Shown here: piece by piece, positions 20,072-29,426 of the stretch
Numbering within the stretch: position 1 is the first letter of the stretch
Layout of the letters: the number at the start of each line of letters is the position of its first letter
Assembly: GCA_029968055.1 (NCBI GenBank)
Contig: JASCNX010000002.1
Span: forward strand, 372,001 to 436,000
From: Xenophilus aerolatus
Lineage (GTDB): Bacteria; Pseudomonadota; Gammaproteobacteria; Burkholderiales; Burkholderiaceae_C
Direction: 5' to 3'
DNA: 64,000 nt
Position numbers and translations under genes: made by a program
The notes under the pieces: model-generated
Seen by the model: only the letters and a program-made list of their open reading frames with translations
What the model was told of the DNA's origin: nothing
The model's database searches: none

Positions 20072-20536
20072 TCATTCGGCCAGTTCGTTGGCCAGCACGA
20101 GCAGCGCGCCCATGCCCATCACCGCACCGGGCAAGGCCCAGCCCGACTGGCCGGGCGGCCGCTTGCCGACCACCACCGGTTCCATGTCGACGCCCACCTT
20201 GGGCCGGCGTGCGTCGACCACCTGGGCCGCACCGTGCTCGAGCTGCAGCCGCTGCGTCAGCTCGGTCAGCGGACCCTTGGCCAGCACGGCCGTCACCTTG
20301 GCGCCGCCGTGCTCGAGCGCCGGCACCAGGGCCTCCTGCGCGCGGGCGAACCACTTGGCGCGCCAGTTCTCGCGGGCGCTGTGGCTGACCCACTTGCTGA
20401 TGCGATGGGTCATGCGCGGAGCGCAGGCCACCAGGACCCAGTGCCGTGCCGCCGCGCTGTCTGCCGCCGGCGCGAGCCGCTGCAGGTGCTCGCGCGCATA
20501 GGCCGCGTCGTCGACAAAGAGAATGATCTTGTCCAT
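20072..20536 (-). CDS. Conserved hypothetical protein with C-terminal membrane anchor
   Basis: A 154-residue protein I cannot assign. The N-terminus MDKIILFVDDAAYAREHL, the middle VLVACAPRMTHRISKWVS and a long helical, Ala/Arg-rich section suggest a nucleotide- or USP-like alpha/beta fold. A final hydrophobic helix (WALPGAVMGMGALLVLANEL) probably inserts in the membrane. ATG at 20536 has AAGGAG eight bases before it. It starts 47 bases after terC on the same strand and ends at an intrinsic terminator, so it is probably co-transcribed with terC and under the same Mn riboswitch. That makes a link to metal or membrane stress plausible but unproven. Confidence 0.75.
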   Translation of the reverse strand: MDKIILFVDDAAYAREHLQRLAPAADSAAARHWVLVACAPRMTHRISKWVSHSARENWRAKWFARAQEALVPALEHGGAKVTAVLAKGPLTELTQRLQLEHGAAQVVDARRPKVGVDMEPVVVGKRPPGQSGWALPGAVMGMGALLVLANELAE

Positions 20537-20583
20537 GGGGGCGCTCCTTCTTCCGTCAGTGGATGAAAACGTGGGATGCGGAA

Positions 20584-21321
20584 TCAGTCAATCGGGTTCA
20601 CCCGCGCTGCCACTTCCGCCTGCTCGATGCGCTCCGAGCCGGGCTTGCGGCGGTTGGTGAGCCAGCCGGCCGTGAGCACGCCGATGATGGCCAGCACGCA
20701 CACGCCCCAGTAGGCGGCCTGGTTGGCCGTTGCCTCGCCCGCGAACCAGGGCGCCAGCAGCTTCTCGTTGACGATCATCTTGCCGGCCGTGAAAGCCAGC
20801 ACCGCGGCACCCAGCTGGATGATGACCGGGAAGCGCTGCACCAGCTTGAGCACCAGCGTGCTGCCGAAGACCACGATCGGCACGCTGATCAGCAGGCCCA
20901 GCACCACCAGCGTGAAGTCGCCGTGCGCCGCGCCCGCCACGCCCAGCACGTTGTCGATGCCCATCAGCGCATCGGCGATCACGATGGTCTTCATCGCGCC
21001 CAGGAAGGTGGTGGCGCCGGGGCCATGGCTCTCCTCGTCCGAGTGCGTGTCGGCCAGCAGCTTCCAGGCGATGTACAGCAGGCCCAGGCCGCCCACCAGC
21101 ATCAGGCCGGGGATCTTGAGCAGCCACACCACGCCGATCGTCATGACCGAACGCACGACGATGGCGCCCACCGTGCCCCAGACGATGGCCTTCTTCTGCA
21201 GGTGCGAGGGCAGGCCGCGCGCGGCCAGCGCAATGACGATCGCGTTGTCGCCCGCGAGCACGAGGTCGATCAGGATGATGGCAAGCAGGGCCGACAGCCA
21301 CTGCGCAGAAAACAGTTCCAT
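20584..21321 (-). CDS. TerC/YjbE-family membrane protein (probable manganese exporter)
   Basis: A 245-residue integral membrane protein with about seven helices and the TerC family signatures: LIDLVLAGDNAIVIALAARGLP near residue 20 and MKTIVIADALMGIDNVLGVAG near 110-130, whose Asp/Asn residues are thought to bind the metal. The YjbE subgroup is often riboswitch controlled, and relatives (Alx, MeeF, TerC) export Mn2+. A yybP-ykoY riboswitch lies 128 bases upstream on the same strand, which supports Mn2+ as substrate. GGAG lies about 11 bases before the ATG. It is not linked to tellurite genes. Confidence 0.9.
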   Translation of the reverse strand: MELFSAQWLSALLAIILIDLVLAGDNAIVIALAARGLPSHLQKKAIVWGTVGAIVVRSVMTIGVVWLLKIPGLMLVGGLGLLYIAWKLLADTHSDEESHGPGATTFLGAMKTIVIADALMGIDNVLGVAGAAHGDFTLVVLGLLISVPIVVFGSTLVLKLVQRFPVIIQLGAAVLAFTAGKMIVNEKLLAPWFAGEATANQAAYWGVCVLAIIGVLTAGWLTNRRKPGSERIEQAEVAARVNPID

Positions 21322-21420
21322 GTGCAGAACACTCCAGTGCGTTTCGATTCATTCCGGCCGGTGACGGTCGCAATGACGTGGGACTGAAGCGCCGGGCGTT
21401 CCGGAGGGATCTGTCTCAAG

Positions 21421-21586
21421 CCTTCGACCGAACCGGTTCGGGTTCAAATCGAAGGTCTTGCTCGGCGTGCGCGCTGATCGTCCGTACGACGCGCGTCGCC
21501 CGACAGGCCGGAAGTGTTATCTGCTTCGTATTGACGACCTGGCGATACCCGCTGCGTGGACAGCGGGCGGGAGCTACTCCCCTTCG
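21421..21586 (-). promoter_or_regulatory. yybP-ykoY manganese riboswitch with alternative downstream helix
   Basis: Read on the minus strand, the aptamer begins CGAAGGGGAGUAGC (21586-21573), matching the conserved first loop. It continues with a GC stem, GGUCGUCAAUACG (21539-21527), and closes with GCAAGACCUUCG (21461-21450). CGAAGG at the start and CCUUCG at the end form the closing P1 helix. Just downstream, UCGAAGG (21427-21421) can instead pair with the same CCUUCGA (21455-21449) around a CCGAACCGGUUCGG hairpin. That gives an expression platform with two exclusive states. There is no U-run after it, so control by Rho or at translation is likelier than intrinsic termination. It precedes the terC-type gene. 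Confidence 0.9.
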
Positions 21587-21798
21587 TGGCCGCGATTAGA
21601 GCACCCGCCTTTCGCTTCTGACAACCACGGCAACGCGGTCTTTCAAAAGGAATGGGCTCGAAACGCCCGCCGTTGCTGCGCACGCAGCTCCTTTTTTAAT
21701 AGCACGCATTCCCTTGGGCATCCGCGGGGCATTGGTCCGACATGCGCCTTGCGGACCGCGCACTATCATCCCCGGCCCGCCGAGAGACACGTTTGCCC

Positions 21799-22251
21799 AT
21801 GGCCGCCATCCACATCACCGACATCGAGGCCGCCATCAACTTCTGGCGCGAGAAGAAGCCCTCGCCCGATGGCGTCACGCTCGCCCCCGAGGTGCGGGCG
21901 CTGGCCGAGGTGTATGCGCTCATGGTGTTCTACCGCGAGGACGAGGTCGACGAGGTCGGCTTCCCCGCCAAGGCCTGGGCCGCCTGGCTCGCGTGGTACG
22001 AGACCACCCCCGACACGCCCTGCATCGCCATCTGCTCCACCAGCCAGGGCGACGACGAATGCAAGGGCTGTGGACGCAGCTTCGGCGAGGTGCAACACTG
22101 GCCCGCCATGACGCCCGCAGAAAAGCGCCAGACCTGGCGCCGCATCACGATGGAAGACACGGCCTGGCGCTTCAACCGCTATGCCGAGCGGGCCCGCGAG
22201 GCCGATGCCGTTCCCGGCGCTGACACCGACACCGAGGCGCCACCCGCCTGA
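21799..22251 (+). CDS. DUF3717-DUF1289 fusion protein
   Basis: A 150-residue protein. Residues 1-75 match DUF3717 (AIHITDIEAAINFWREKKP, VYALMVFYREDEV). Residues 73-120 match DUF1289 with its cysteine pattern PCIAICSTSQGDDECKGCGR and the TPAEKRQTWRRI tail, suggesting a metal site. ATG at 21799 is the start; longer readings upstream look non-coding. The function of both domains is unknown, and DUF1289 is usually a separate small protein, so the pairing is informative. It is followed 15 bases later by a DUF2007 protein, probably in one transcript. Confidence 0.8.
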   Translation: MAAIHITDIEAAINFWREKKPSPDGVTLAPEVRALAEVYALMVFYREDEVDEVGFPAKAWAAWLAWYETTPDTPCIAICSTSQGDDECKGCGRSFGEVQHWPAMTPAEKRQTWRRITMEDTAWRFNRYAERAREADAVPGADTDTEAPPA

Positions 22252-22266
22252 ACCTCGCCCTGCCGC

Positions 22267-22575
22267 ATGCGCCGCCTCGCCCAAGCCCCCAACCTCGCGA
22301 TCGCGACGCTGTGGGCCGACGTGCTGCGCAGCGAGGGCGTGGGTGCGTCGGTGCAGCGCGAGTTCCTGTGCGCCGTGGCCGGCCAGCTGCCGCCCGACCA
22401 GTGCCTGCCCGAAATCTGGATCGACGACGACGCGCAATTCGAGCGTGCGCGTCGCCTGCTGCACGCGCTGCAGCACCCGCCGCAGCGCCAGTGGCACTGC
22501 GTGTGCGGCGAATTCGTCGAAGGTGGCTTCGAGCGCTGCTGGCAGTGCGGCGCGGCGATGCCGGGTGCGGCTTAG
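22267..22575 (+). CDS. DUF2007 protein with C-terminal zinc ribbon
   Basis: A 102-residue protein. The N-terminal two-thirds match DUF2007, a ferredoxin-like putative signalling domain (NLAIATLWADVLRSEGVGAS, PEIWIDDDAQFERARRLL). The end carries two CxC/CxxC pairs, WHCVCGEF and RCWQCGAAM, which form a plausible zinc ribbon. It follows the DUF3717-DUF1289 gene by 15 bases. Its stop overlaps the stop of the convergent DUF2059 gene by four bases. Molecular role unknown. Confidence 0.8.
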   Translation: MRRLAQAPNLAIATLWADVLRSEGVGASVQREFLCAVAGQLPPDQCLPEIWIDDDAQFERARRLLHALQHPPQRQWHCVCGEFVEGGFERCWQCGAAMPGAA

Positions 22576-23135
22576 AGTCCTTCCCGGCGTGGCGCGGGTC
22601 GGCGCGCCGGCGCGGACCGCATCTCCTTGGCCAGGGCCATGATCCGCGGGAGCACGCGCTTCATCATTTCCTGCGACACCGCGGCCGAATCGCGCATCAC
22701 CGCGGGCGTCTTGGCGACCATGCTGCGGCCCAGGGGCGATTCGTAGAAGGCGATCAGGCCCTGCACCTCTTCCTCGGAGTAGTGCCGCGTGTAGATCTCC
22801 ACCATCGGCCCCTTGAGCCTGGCCCAGCTCGCTTCCTCCTGCATGACCTCGGTCACGCGCTGCATGAACCGGTCGAAGGCCGGCCGGTCCTTCTCCTTGA
22901 TGCCCATCTGCTCGGCCATGCCTTCGGCCATCTTGCCGACCTGTGCATAGCTGCCTTCCATCATCTGCTCGATGTTCATCGCGGCAAGCAGCCGCTCGAC
23001 CGATGCCGGCGTGGCCGGCGTCTGGGCGGCTGCCTGCGGTGCGGCGACCGGCGGCGCGGCCACGGGCTGCTGCGCGCAGCCGGCCAGCCCCAGCAGGGCA
23101 GCGGCCAGCACGGGGCCGAGGTGTCGAGATGCCAT
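22572..23135 (-). CDS. DUF2059 lipoprotein
   Basis: A 187-residue protein with a lipoprotein signal peptide: hydrophobic stretch then LLGLAGC, where Cys20 would be lipidated. An Ala/Pro-rich linker follows, then a DUF2059 domain (about 75-165; RFMQRVTEVMQEEASWARLK, YTRHYSEEEVQGLIAFYESP, GRSMVAKTPAVM), an all-helical periplasmic domain of unknown role. GGGAG lies nine bases before the ATG. It is followed and preceded by unrelated genes, so context does not help; the same-strand yaeQ gene ends 41 bases upstream. Confidence 0.85.
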   Translation of the reverse strand: MASRHLGPVLAAALLGLAGCAQQPVAAPPVAAPQAAAQTPATPASVERLLAAMNIEQMMEGSYAQVGKMAEGMAEQMGIKEKDRPAFDRFMQRVTEVMQEEASWARLKGPMVEIYTRHYSEEEVQGLIAFYESPLGRSMVAKTPAVMRDSAAVSQEMMKRVLPRIMALAKEMRSAPARRPAPRREGL

Positions 23136-23176
23136 GGTGTCGTCTCCCTGTGACGTCGTTGGAGTGCGGGCCGAGC

Positions 23177-23737
23177 CTATCGCAGGCGCAGCGGTTCGAT
23201 GTCGACCGTCGTGCTGCCGTCGCCCAGCATCAGCGCGCCTTCCTGCACCGTGGCCTGCAGCTGCATGCTGCGCTGGGCCAGCTTGGCGAGCTGTTGCGAG
23301 GCGGCCGTCGGGATGCGCCAGACCTGCAGGTTCTGCGGCCGCGAGAGCTTGGTTTCCATCCCGCGCCACCAGATGTCGGCCGAGTGGGCGAAGGCGTACA
23401 GGATGACCTGGTCGGCCTTGCCGCAGGCCTTGATGACCGGCTTGTCCTCGGGCTGGCCGACCTCGATCCACAGGCGTGCGCGGCCGGTGAAGTCGCGCAG
23501 CCACACATCGGGCTCGTCGGGGTCCGACAGCCCCGCGCCGAAGGCGAGCGTGCCGTCGCCGCCGCAGGTGTCCTGCAGCTGGTGGGCGTTGAGCGCCAGC
23601 GCCACCAGGCGGATCATCATCCGCTCGTCGGTCTCGCTGGGGTGGCGCGCCAGGGTCAGCGCATGGTCGGCGTAGTAGCCGTGGTCGATGTCGGCCACGG
23701 CCACGTTGGCCTTGAAGATGGTGGATTTGAGCGCCAC
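23177..23737 (-). CDS. yaeQ: YaeQ family protein
   Basis: A 186-residue cytoplasmic protein matching YaeQ over its full length: MALKSTIFKANVAVADIDHG, HPSETDERMMIRLVALALNA, WIEVGQPEDKPVIKACGKAD. YaeQ has a PD-(D/E)XK nuclease-like fold; the Glu and Lys of that fold can be seen in IEVGQPEDKPVIKA. The biological role is unclear; early reports linked it to haemolysin expression. The start is GTG at 23737, which gives the family's usual first residues; the ribosome site is weak. It lies between purB and a DUF2059 gene on the same strand. Confidence 0.93.
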   Translation of the reverse strand: MALKSTIFKANVAVADIDHGYYADHALTLARHPSETDERMMIRLVALALNAHQLQDTCGGDGTLAFGAGLSDPDEPDVWLRDFTGRARLWIEVGQPEDKPVIKACGKADQVILYAFAHSADIWWRGMETKLSRPQNLQVWRIPTAASQQLAKLAQRSMQLQATVQEGALMLGDGSTTVDIEPLRLR

Positions 23738-23819
23738 GGCGGGTTGCTTTCGTTGGGGTGGCGCATCGCGACCGCCAGGTGGGCGTCGCAGGCCGGTTGG
23801 GCTGGAAGGAAGCGCCGGC

Positions 23820-25289
<1,470 letters not shown>

Positions 25290-25408
25290 CTAGAATCGAA
25301 ACGCTACCCCGAGGCGATCCGGCGGCCGGCCGTTCGCCTCGACCCCCGGGGCGGGCCGCAGCGCCGGCCCCGGGGCGCCCAGAACCATTTCCGAGGGACC
25401 CGCCCGCA

Positions 25409-26023
25409 ATGAAACTGATCGGATCGACCGCCAGCCCCTACGTGCGCAAGGTGCGCGTGGTCATGGCCGAGAAGCGGCTGGACTACCAGTTCGTGCACGA
25501 GGACGTGTGGTCCGACGAGACCACCATCGCCACCTCCAACCCCCTGGGCAAGGTGCCCTGCCTGATCATGGACGGCAGCGAGGCGATGTTCGACTCGCGG
25601 GTCATCGTCGAATACCTCGACACCCTCTCGCCGGTCGGCAAGCTGATCCCCGCGTCGGGCCGCGAGCGCGCCGAGGTCAAGACCTGGGAAGCCCTGGCCG
25701 ACGGCGTGATGGACGCCGGCGTGCTCTGGCGCATGGAAGCCACCTGGACCAAGCGCGCCGACGGCGAGCGCAGCCAGGCCTGGATGGACCGCCAGCGCGC
25801 CAAGGTCGAGCAGGGCATCGCCGCCATGGCCAAGGGGCTGGGCGACAAGCCCTTCTGCAGCGGCATCCACCTGAGCCTGTCCGACATCGCCGTCGGCTGC
25901 GCGCTGGGCTGGATCGGCTTCCGCTTCCCCGAGATCGACTGGCGCGGCGAATTCCCCCAGCTCGACCGCCTGCACGAGAAGCTGCTGCAGCGCCCGAGCT
26001 TTGCCGACACGCGGCCGTCTTGA
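25409..26023 (+). CDS. Glutathione S-transferase family protein (YibF-like)
   Basis: A 204-residue cytosolic protein with an N-terminal thioredoxin-like domain (MKLIGSTASPYVRKVRVVMA, with Ser/Tyr near the glutathione site, NPLGKVPCL, and DSRVIVEYLD for glutathione gamma-Glu binding) and a helical C-terminal domain (LSLSDIAVGCALGWIGFR). The layout fits the beta-class/YibF group. GAGGG lies about nine bases before the ATG. It is a single gene closed by its own terminator at 26046. Substrate unknown. Confidence 0.9.
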   Translation: MKLIGSTASPYVRKVRVVMAEKRLDYQFVHEDVWSDETTIATSNPLGKVPCLIMDGSEAMFDSRVIVEYLDTLSPVGKLIPASGRERAEVKTWEALADGVMDAGVLWRMEATWTKRADGERSQAWMDRQRAKVEQGIAAMAKGLGDKPFCSGIHLSLSDIAVGCALGWIGFRFPEIDWRGEFPQLDRLHEKLLQRPSFADTRPS

Positions 26024-26045
26024 GGCACGCGTGCCCTGCCAACGA

Positions 26046-26067
26046 GGCGCCTGCGGGCGCCTTTTTT
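26046..26067 (+). terminator. Intrinsic terminator of the GST gene
   Basis: A perfect GGCGCC-TGCG-GGCGCC hairpin followed at once by six T, 22 bases after the GST stop. It separates the GST from the convergent SDR operon. Confidence 0.92.
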
Positions 26068-26105
26068 GTTGTCCGAGGCCGCGCGGCCGCGAGCGACCCG
26101 ACCGG

Positions 26106-26927
26106 TCAGAGCCCCGTGAAGCGATGCACCGCGGCGAAGTACCAGCGGTAGGGCAGCACGCGCAGCAGCTTCATCCAGGCCGTGAAGCGGCGCGGGAAGT
26201 CGATCTCGAAAGCGCCGCGCGCCCAGCCGGCCAGCATCGCATCGGCCGCCTGCGCGGGCGAGACGAGCGCCGGCATCGCGAAGTCGTTCTGGGCCGTCAG
26301 CGGCGTCTCGACGAAACCGGGCTGCACCACGCTCACGCCGATGCCGCGCGCATGCAGGTCGGCGTACAGCACCTCGGCCAGGTTGGTGAGCGCCGCCTTG
26401 GTGGGCCCGTAGGCCAAGCTCTTGGGCAGGCCGCGAAAGCCCGCCACGCTGGCCACCAGCGACACATGGCCGCTGCCGCGCGCGAGCTGCGGCGGCAGCA
26501 CGGCGGCCAGCACGTTCAGCGTGCCGACGTAGTTGACCTGCTGGTGGCGCCGCATGGTGGCCAGGTCGAAGGCGTCGGCGCGCAGCGGGCTGTAGGTGGC
26601 GGCACACACCAGCACGAAATCCGGCGCCGCACCGAAGGCGCTGCACAGGTCCGCATGCGCCTGGCTCGCCGCGTCGGCGTCGGTCACGTCCAGCGGCAGC
26701 ACCACGATGCGCGGCGGCTCGCCCTCGGCCGCGCGATGTCGCGCCGCCAGCGCATCGAGCGCCTCGCGGTGCCGCGCCGACACGCCGACTCGGGCGCCGC
26801 GTGCCGCGAGCGCCGTCGCCACCGCCAGGCCGATGCCGGAGGAGGCACCGACGACCCAGGCCGTCTTGCCGCGCCAGTCGGCCAGCGGCGGGTTGAGGGG
26901 GGCGAACCAGGGCATGCGCGCTCGCAT
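26106..26927 (-). CDS. Short-chain dehydrogenase/reductase
   Basis: A 273-residue NAD(P)-dependent oxidoreductase. The Rossmann motif is GASSGIGLA near residue 28, the active-site Ser is in SLVASVAGFRG, and Tyr-x-x-x-Lys is in LAYGPTKAALTNLA. The C-terminus (FPRRFTAWMKLLRVLPYRWY) is hydrophobic and could touch membrane. It is the last gene of the seven-gene lipid operon; its ATG overlaps the DUF3833 stop as TGATG, so the two are translationally coupled. An SDR is a constant member of similar Cfa/DUF1365 clusters. A lipid or fatty-acid keto/hydroxy substrate is inferred only from neighbours. Confidence 0.9.
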   Translation of the reverse strand: MRARMPWFAPLNPPLADWRGKTAWVVGASSGIGLAVATALAARGARVGVSARHREALDALAARHRAAEGEPPRIVVLPLDVTDADAASQAHADLCSAFGAAPDFVLVCAATYSPLRADAFDLATMRRHQQVNYVGTLNVLAAVLPPQLARGSGHVSLVASVAGFRGLPKSLAYGPTKAALTNLAEVLYADLHARGIGVSVVQPGFVETPLTAQNDFAMPALVSPAQAADAMLAGWARGAFEIDFPRRFTAWMKLLRVLPYRWYFAAVHRFTGL

Positions 26928-27478
26928 CAGCGCTTGATGAAGGTGAGCGTGACCTCGCCCACCTCGACGCCGAACTTGCTCATGCGTGCGCGGTTGAGCA
27001 TCACGCGCTCGTTCATCAAATACATCCAGTCGTCCATCTGCACGTCGAAGGTGCGCTCGCCCACCGGCTGGCGCAGCGTGTAGTTCCACTGGAAGACATT
27101 GCCGCGCTGCTGGCCCTGCGCCGTGCCGACCACGTCGGGCGCGGTGCCGCTGAAGCGGCCGTCGGGCAGGGCGCGCAGCGTCCACACGCGGCGCTGCGTG
27201 CTGCCGTCGCTGTAGGTGAAGCGTTCGTCGAGCACGCCCTCGTCGCCGCTCCAGCGGCAGTCCATCACCACGTCGAAGCGCTTGACCACCTTGCCGGCGC
27301 GGTCCTGGAACATGCCGTGGGCCTCGATGCGGCCATTGAAGTAGTCGCGCAGCGAGAGCACCGGCTTCTCGTTGGCATAGTCGGCCGGCGTGGGGCTGGC
27401 GCAGCCGGCCAGCACGGCGACGGTGCCGATGGCGAAGGCCAGGCCGAGCAGGCGGCGGCGGGAGGGCGATGGGGTCAT
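26927..27478 (-). CDS. DUF3833 lipoprotein
   Basis: A 183-residue protein with a lipoprotein signal (VAVLAGCASP; lipid-carrying Cys near residue 26) and a DUF3833 domain: LRDYFNGRIEAHGMFQDRAG, RFDVVMDCRWSGDEGVLDE, and WMYLMNERVMLNRARMSKFG. The beta-rich repeats look like a lipocalin-like barrel. The start overlaps the MFS stop (ATGA) and the stop overlaps the SDR start (TGATG), so it is locked in the operon. DUF3833 proteins accompany Cfa/DUF1365 clusters in many proteobacteria; their biochemical role is not known to me. Confidence 0.88.
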   Translation of the reverse strand: MTPSPSRRRLLGLAFAIGTVAVLAGCASPTPADYANEKPVLSLRDYFNGRIEAHGMFQDRAGKVVKRFDVVMDCRWSGDEGVLDERFTYSDGSTQRRVWTLRALPDGRFSGTAPDVVGTAQGQQRGNVFQWNYTLRQPVGERTFDVQMDDWMYLMNERVMLNRARMSKFGVEVGEVTLTFIKR

Positions 27479-28797
27479 GGCGGATCGGCGAGGGGTGACG
27501 AGGACGAGGCCGCGCGCGGCCGGATCACCAGCGCCCACAAGGCGCCGGCGGCGAGAAGCTTGAGCAGGCAGGGCAGCACCGCGTACGCCCAGCCGAGCGC
27601 GCGCAGGCCCTCGGCGCCGCGCGTGCCAGGCACGTAGCCGGCGGCGCCGAGCAGCGGCAGCGCCAGCCCGGCGGCCAGGGCCAGGTTGAGCTTGGTGGCG
27701 AAGTTCCACCAGCCGAAGTACGCGCCGGCACGCGGCTGGTCGGCCGCCTCGGCGATCTGGCCGGCCAGCAGGGCGCCCGGCAGCACGAGGTCGGTGCCCA
27801 GGGCGATGCCCGACAGAACGCACACCACGAGGAACGCCATGGCGTCGCCGGCACCGAGCGCCGCCGTCCATGCGAACACCGCCACCGACAGCCCCATGCC
27901 GACCAGCCAGGTGCGCGCCAGCCCGAAGCGGGGAGCAACGCGAAGCCACAGCGGGATCGAGGCCGCGGCGCAGACGAAGTAGCTGCCCAGGAAGGCCGGC
28001 TCCATCGCCGGTGGCGCCTGCAGCCGGTCCTGCACGAAGAAGAGCACCAGCGTGGCCGGCACGGCGCTGGCGATGCCGTTGAGCACGAAGACGCCCAGCA
28101 GGCGGCGAAAGGCCGGACGCCGCAGGGGCATCCACAGCAGCGCTGCGCCGGCGGCGGCCGGGCTCGCCGTCGCCGGCGCGGGGCGCGGCGCGCGCGACCA
28201 GGCCAGCCAGCCGGCGACCAAGGCCAGCACGAAGAAGCCCACCATCGCCGGCAACCCCGCCAGGCCCGGCAGCACCGAGGCCAGCACCACGCCGACCAGG
28301 CCCAGGCCCTCGCGCCAGCCGACCACGCGGCTGCGCATCGCGGCGTCGCCGCCCAGCAGCGCGCCCCAGGACTGGTGTGCCACCGAGAGCAGGCTGTAGC
28401 CTAGGTAGCACAGCGCCAGCAGCGCACCCGCCACGCCGAGCAGCATGCCGGTGCGCGCCGGATCGACCAGCATCTGCGGAAAGAACAGCCCCCCGAAGCC
28501 GGCCGCCAACAGCGCCGCGGCCACCGCACCGGCGCCCAGCACGGCCTGCGGCGAGCGGCGGAACAGCCCGTCGCACAGGCGCCCCAGCAGCGGGTCGACG
28601 AGCGCATCGAGAAGGCGCGCGCCCAGCAGCACCGCACCCAGCGCGGCCAGCGGCACGCCGTAAGTCGCGGCGTAGTGGTGCGGCAGCTGCACATACAGCG
28701 GCAGCGCGACGAAGGCCAGCGGCAGGCCGAGCAGCCCATAGCGCAGGCCCGCGGACGTGCCGAATGCGCGTGCTGGCGATGGCGGCTCGGGTGGCAT
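27475..28797 (-). CDS. MFS transporter (MFS_2/GPH-like)
   Basis: A 440-residue membrane protein with about twelve hydrophobic helices. The N-half carries ARLLDALVDPLLGRLCDG, a variant of the glycoside-pentoside-hexuronide/MFS_2 signature, as in sodium-sugar and lipid (MFSD2-like) carriers. It starts two bases after the stop of the chalcone-isomerase-like gene and overlaps the DUF3833 start (ATGA). Because all neighbours act on lipids, a lipid or fatty-acid related cargo is more likely than a sugar, but this is inference. Confidence 0.85.
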   Translation of the reverse strand: MPPEPPSPARAFGTSAGLRYGLLGLPLAFVALPLYVQLPHHYAATYGVPLAALGAVLLGARLLDALVDPLLGRLCDGLFRRSPQAVLGAGAVAAALLAAGFGGLFFPQMLVDPARTGMLLGVAGALLALCYLGYSLLSVAHQSWGALLGGDAAMRSRVVGWREGLGLVGVVLASVLPGLAGLPAMVGFFVLALVAGWLAWSRAPRPAPATASPAAAGAALLWMPLRRPAFRRLLGVFVLNGIASAVPATLVLFFVQDRLQAPPAMEPAFLGSYFVCAAASIPLWLRVAPRFGLARTWLVGMGLSVAVFAWTAALGAGDAMAFLVVCVLSGIALGTDLVLPGALLAGQIAEAADQPRAGAYFGWWNFATKLNLALAAGLALPLLGAAGYVPGTRGAEGLRALGWAYAVLPCLLKLLAAGALWALVIRPRAASSSSPLADPP

Positions 28798-28799
28798 GG

Positions 28800-29426
28800 T
28801 CAGCGCGTGGGCGCGAGCAGCGCCTCGCGCAGCGCCGGCTCCGAGGTGCGCGCGTCCAGCCAGATGGCGAAGAAGCGCTGCGCGAACACGGGGTCGGCCA
28901 CCGCCGGGCGCGGCTCGCCGTTGTGGAAGAAGCGCGCGCCCACGCCGGGCTCGTTCACGCCGGTGAGCCGGTCACCCCGCTTCACGTCGGGAAAGGCGGC
29001 GCGCATCGCGGCCAGCCAGGCCTGGGCCTGCGCCTCGCTCACCGGGCCCTGGCGGCGCATCTCGTCGAGCGAGCGGCGTGCGATGTCGTCCCCGTCGAAG
29101 CCGCGCAGGTAATGAAGCTCCAGCGCGAAGCGCCCCTGCGCCCAGGCGTCGGCGCGAAAGCCCGGCGCCACCCACAGGCTGGCGTCGTAGATGTCCAAGC
29201 CCCACACGCGCAGCCGCGTGCTGCCGGCGGGGCGCGCGTCGGGCAGGGCCGCGGCCAGCGCGCTCCCCGGTTGCGCCGAGGCCTGGGCCAGTGAACCCAG
29301 GCCGAGAAGAGCGACGGCGGCGGCCAGCCCTGCGCAGGCAGCTAGGGCTTTTGCAGCGTGTACTGCACCACGTCGATGTTGGCCTGCGTGAAGGCCGCTT
29401 CGCAGTACGCGAGGTAGAACTCCCAT
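28800..29426 (-). CDS. Chalcone isomerase-like periplasmic protein
   Basis: About 208 residues. After a long N-terminus and a signal peptide ending near LAQASAQ comes a chalcone-isomerase-like domain: GSTRLRVWGLDIYDASLWV, LELHYLRGFDGDDIARRSLD, FFHNGEPRPAVADPVFAQRF. Bacterial members of this family are not flavonoid enzymes; many are predicted to bind fatty acids. No ATG, GTG or TTG lies between the signal peptide and 29426, so the start must be inside the end of cfa (85-base overlap) or at a rarer codon. The gene is fifth in order from the end of the lipid operon. Confidence 0.8.
   Translation of the reverse strand: MGVLPRVLRSGLHAGQHRRGAVHAAKALAACAGLAAAVALLGLGSLAQASAQPGSALAAALPDARPAGSTRLRVWGLDIYDASLWVAPGFRADAWAQGRFALELHYLRGFDGDDIARRSLDEMRRQGPVSEAQAQAWLAAMRAAFPDVKRGDRLTGVNEPGVGARFFHNGEPRPAVADPVFAQRFFAIWLDARTSEPALREALLAPTR

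Noticed and set aside
20584-21321. Tellurite resistance
   Set aside because: TerC family membership and the Mn riboswitch favour manganese export; no other ter genes are present.
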